A stretch of 64,000 bases of DNA from Pseudomonadota bacterium. Its GTDB lineage: Bacteria > Pseudomonadota > Alphaproteobacteria > Puniceispirillales > Puniceispirillaceae. This document shows positions 61,878 through 64,000 of the stretch, one piece after another (positions within the stretch are counted from its first letter, which is position 1; each line of letters opens with the position of its first letter). The stretch lies in contig JAQCEA010000002.1 in NCBI GenBank assembly GCA_027620495.1, forward strand, positions 62,001-126,000. The letters are read 5' to 3'. The position numbers were made by a program, and so were the translations under genes. Under the pieces are notes generated by a model. The model did no database searches, was not told where the DNA came from, and saw nothing but the letters and a program-made list of their open reading frames with translations.

Positions 61878-61909
61878 ACAATGCCTGTTTGAAACAGCGC
61901 CCGTTTGAA
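61878..61909. repeat. 16-bp direct repeat, two copies
   Basis: ACAATGCCTGTTTGAA and ACAGCGCCCGTTTGAA lie end to end, starting one base after the stop codon of the tRNA-binding gene. They share 13 of 16 bases. Confidence 0.7.
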
Positions 61910-61933
61910 ATTTTATGTTTTTGAGGCGTTTGG

Positions 61934-63253
61934 CTAGATTGGTAATTTGATTGTTACGCGCAGGCCACCAAGAGAAGATTCGCCTAATCCGAGTTCGCCG
62001 CCGTGGCTGAGCACAATATCACTGGTGATTGACAAGCCTAAACCGGCTCCGCCAGTGCGTCGGTTGCGCGATTCTTCCAGCCTGATAAATGGCCGGATTG
62101 CATCTTGGCGCCGTTCTTCAGGGATCCCGGCACCATTATCATCAAAGCTGAAAATCACTTCGTCATTATGAACCCGCAATGACACAATGGTTTTTGTTGA
62201 ATAGCGAATGGCATTTGAAATGATATTTGAAAAGGCACGCTGGATTGCGTTTTTCCGAACAGGAAATGCAGGAAGCGGGGCAGTGGGTGGTGTAAAGCTG
62301 ATGTCAAATTTATGTGTTTTTTGCGCCTGTTCCACAAGCCGCTCAAGCAAGGCCGCCACATCTGTTTCTTGCGGCTGTTCTTCGCCTTCGCCAGCGGCAA
62401 AGGCAAGATAGGCATCGATCATCTCTTCCATTTCATCAATGTCATTGCCAATGGCCTTGGCATCAGGGTGCGTATCCATCAACGCCAGTTGCAAACGCAT
62501 GCGTGTCAGCGGGGTGCGCAAATCATGGCTGACGCCAGCTAGCATTTCAGTCCGTTCATTTAGCTGGCGCATAATGCGATGGCGCATGGCCTGAAAGGCA
62601 CGGCCTGCCAGCCGCACTTCGCGTGCGCCCTCAAGCCGGTAATCTTGCGCAGGTCGGCCAAGCCCCAACTGTCTGGCGGCGTTGGCAAGGCGGTGTATCG
62701 GTCGGACTTGCCCACGCAAAAACACCAAGGCCAAGCCAAACATTAAAATCGAACTGCCAATGGTCCAGCCAAGAAACGTCCAGCTTGTTGAGCTGAAAAT
62801 ACGTTTGCGGCTGGCATAAATTCGAAGCAAACCCGTATCGAATTGAATATCAATGAAAATCAGATTTGGATCAGTATCAACATCAACCTGCCAAGCTTGT
62901 GAAATGCGCTTGTTCAGTTCGCGCTGCAGCATTTCTTCAGGATATGTTTTTGGCCGCGCTTTGTTCGTTTGATTCAAGCTGGCGGCGGGTTCAAAACTGA
63001 CTGGAAAATTGAAAAACTGCCAGCCTTTAACGATGATGGGGTCAATCTGTTTGGTATCTGGTGCCGTGCCAAGCCCGTCAATTAAAAAGGCAATTTCCGA
63101 TGCCAGATTCGCCGCCATATGACGGGTGACAGTGTCCCAGTGGCGTTCATAGAAAATAAATACTGTGATCACTTGCACAATGATCATTGGCACCAGAATG
63201 ATTGACAGCATCCGGCCAAAAAGTGTTTTGGGAAGAAATTCGCGCAACTGCAT
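61934..63253 (-). CDS. EnvZ-type sensor histidine kinase
   Basis: A 439-residue kinase. Two membrane helices (about residues 12-34 and 158-180) enclose a periplasmic sensor; a HAMP domain follows (RPIHRLANAARQLG). The phosphorylated histidine is His243 in AGVSHDLRTPLTRMR, and the ATPase domain has NIISNAIRYS, FDDNGAGIP and GGAGLGLSI. It controls the OmpR-type regulator whose gene lies 6 bases upstream. The signal is unknown; osmotic or envelope stress is typical. Confidence 0.93.
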   Translation of the reverse strand: MQLREFLPKTLFGRMLSIILVPMIIVQVITVFIFYERHWDTVTRHMAANLASEIAFLIDGLGTAPDTKQIDPIIVKGWQFFNFPVSFEPAASLNQTNKARPKTYPEEMLQRELNKRISQAWQVDVDTDPNLIFIDIQFDTGLLRIYASRKRIFSSTSWTFLGWTIGSSILMFGLALVFLRGQVRPIHRLANAARQLGLGRPAQDYRLEGAREVRLAGRAFQAMRHRIMRQLNERTEMLAGVSHDLRTPLTRMRLQLALMDTHPDAKAIGNDIDEMEEMIDAYLAFAAGEGEEQPQETDVAALLERLVEQAQKTHKFDISFTPPTAPLPAFPVRKNAIQRAFSNIISNAIRYSTKTIVSLRVHNDEVIFSFDDNGAGIPEERRQDAIRPFIRLEESRNRRTGGAGLGLSITSDIVLSHGGELGLGESSLGGLRVTIKLPI

Positions 63254-63259
63254 TTTCGG

Positions 63260-63967
63260 TTATGCCTGCTGGGGTGGATGCACGATATCTGTGCGCAGCG
63301 TCCAGCCGCGGTTTCGAACCGTTTGCAAATATACCGGGTGGCGCGGATTTGGCTCTAATTTCCGGCGTAGCCTTGCCACCGCAACGTCGATTGACCGGCC
63401 TTCCATACGGCCATCCATGATGTTTGACAGATCGTCACGCGACAACACCGCATTGGGGGCTTCGGCGAAACTTGAAAGCAATTGCTGTTCGGCGGTGGTG
63501 ATGTGCAAGCGCTTACCAGCTTTGGTAAGCAAGCCAGATGTCGTATCAAAATGAAACGGGCCGAAACTGACCCCATCAGTTGCTGTCTGGCTTTCCTTTT
63601 GTACGTTGCGTTGCAAAATACGTTTGATGCGCAGCACCAGTTCGCGGGGTTCGAATGGCTTTGACATATAGTCGTCAGCGCCAGCTTCCAAACCTTCAAT
63701 GCGGCTTTCAGTTTCAGATCTAGCTGTCAAAAACAACGCGGGAACCGGGTCTTCTTTTCGTAAATCTGCCAAAAATTCAATGCCGGTTTCACCCGGCATC
63801 ATCACATCAACCACCAGTATATCAAACGCCATGCCCTGTAAAATTTGCCGTGCTTCATTTGCGCTTGCCGCATCGGTTACGCGGAAACCGCTTTCTTCGA
63901 GAAAGCGCCGCAACAAAATACGAAGCCGTTCATCGTCATCAATCACCAAAATGTGATGTTCGGTCAT
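63260..63967 (-). CDS. OmpR-type response regulator
   Basis: A 235-residue protein with a receiver domain (ILVIDDDERLR, phospho-acceptor Asp54 in VVDVMMPGE, conserved lysine in YMSKPF) and an OmpR/PhoB winged-helix DNA-binding domain (LSRDDLSNIM... RSIDVAVARLRRKLE, TVRNRGWTLR). It is the first gene of the two-component operon with the EnvZ-type kinase. Target genes cannot be read from the window. Confidence 0.94.
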   Translation of the reverse strand: MTEHHILVIDDDERLRILLRRFLEESGFRVTDAASANEARQILQGMAFDILVVDVMMPGETGIEFLADLRKEDPVPALFLTARSETESRIEGLEAGADDYMSKPFEPRELVLRIKRILQRNVQKESQTATDGVSFGPFHFDTTSGLLTKAGKRLHITTAEQQLLSSFAEAPNAVLSRDDLSNIMDGRMEGRSIDVAVARLRRKLEPNPRHPVYLQTVRNRGWTLRTDIVHPPQQA

Positions 63968-64000
63968 GGGCGCCTTTCACAAAAAAGGGTCGTCAGGCGT

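Noticed and set aside
1-64000. tRNA, rRNA, CRISPR arrays, insertion sequences
   Set aside because: I found no cloverleaf with tRNA consensus boxes, no rRNA stretch, no array of regular direct repeats with unique spacers and no transposase frame.

Overview
The window reads as a chromosome segment of a marine alphaproteobacterium. The conserved runs petABC, pth-ychF, rplY-prs, pgeF-MidA-lgt, ubiK-ybjN-proC and the DUF1285-NUDIX-DUF6111-CCA block are typical of that class. A DMSP demethylase (dmdA), a moderate base composition and an SAR116-like gene content point to a SAR116-type ocean bacterium, but this assignment is inference. I see no rRNA, tRNA, CRISPR array, insertion sequence or prophage.

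Layout: 0-4.5 kb carries the 3' end of a TcuB-type gene, a TerC protein, a short-chain dehydrogenase, the glyoxalase pair gloA-gloB and a HAD hydrolase. From 4.7 to 11.9 kb lies a block that reads as peptidoglycan recycling: a T7-lysozyme-like amidase, an SH3-NlpC/P60 peptidase, an AmpG permease, a signal-less YkuD protein, MurQ, AnmK, a PIG-L deacetylase and a GH84 N-acetylglucosaminidase. Usual components (AmpD, LdcA, NagZ) appear to be replaced by unrelated or distant families. From 11.9 to 16.5 kb there are a PLP aminotransferase, a glutathione transferase, PcaD and a flavin monooxygenase.

From 16.7 to 34.8 kb lies the main accessory region: a complete branched-chain-amino-acid-type ABC importer, a DapA-like lyase/aldolase, a NIPSNAP protein, a YdcZ-type permease, a DUF1185 protein, a MarR regulator, an enamidase-like amidohydrolase, an aldehyde:ferredoxin oxidoreductase, and a tightly overlapping operon of a xanthine-dehydrogenase-type hydroxylase (FAD subunit plus a fused 2Fe-2S/molybdenum subunit), a 6-hydroxynicotinate-reductase-like protein, UPF0280 and a HAD phosphatase. 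The hydroxylase, reductase and enamidase are the same three steps that open nicotinate fermentation in Eubacterium barkeri, so I read this as a ring-hydroxylating then ring-reducing N-heterocycle catabolic system. A related 16-bp palindrome stands in front of three of its transcription units and is a candidate MarR operator.

From 34.9 to 47 kb are a ferredoxin reductase, threonine aldolase, DmdA, a CPA2 antiporter, a cold shock protein, RarD, a cyclophilin, a universal stress protein, a TIGR02186/TauE-SafE pair, an ArsR regulator and an unrecognised protein. From 45.8 kb to the end there is mostly conserved housekeeping: DUF1285, CoA-type NUDIX, CCA nucleotidyltransferase, hemF, the cytochrome bc1 operon, ychF, pth, rplY, prs, pgeF, MidA, lgt, ubiK, ybjN, proC, a TetR/COQ9-like protein, a CsaA-like tRNA-binding protein and an EnvZ/OmpR-type two-component system. 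Short tandem repeats of 16-17 bp, unrelated in sequence, occur in four intergenic gaps.
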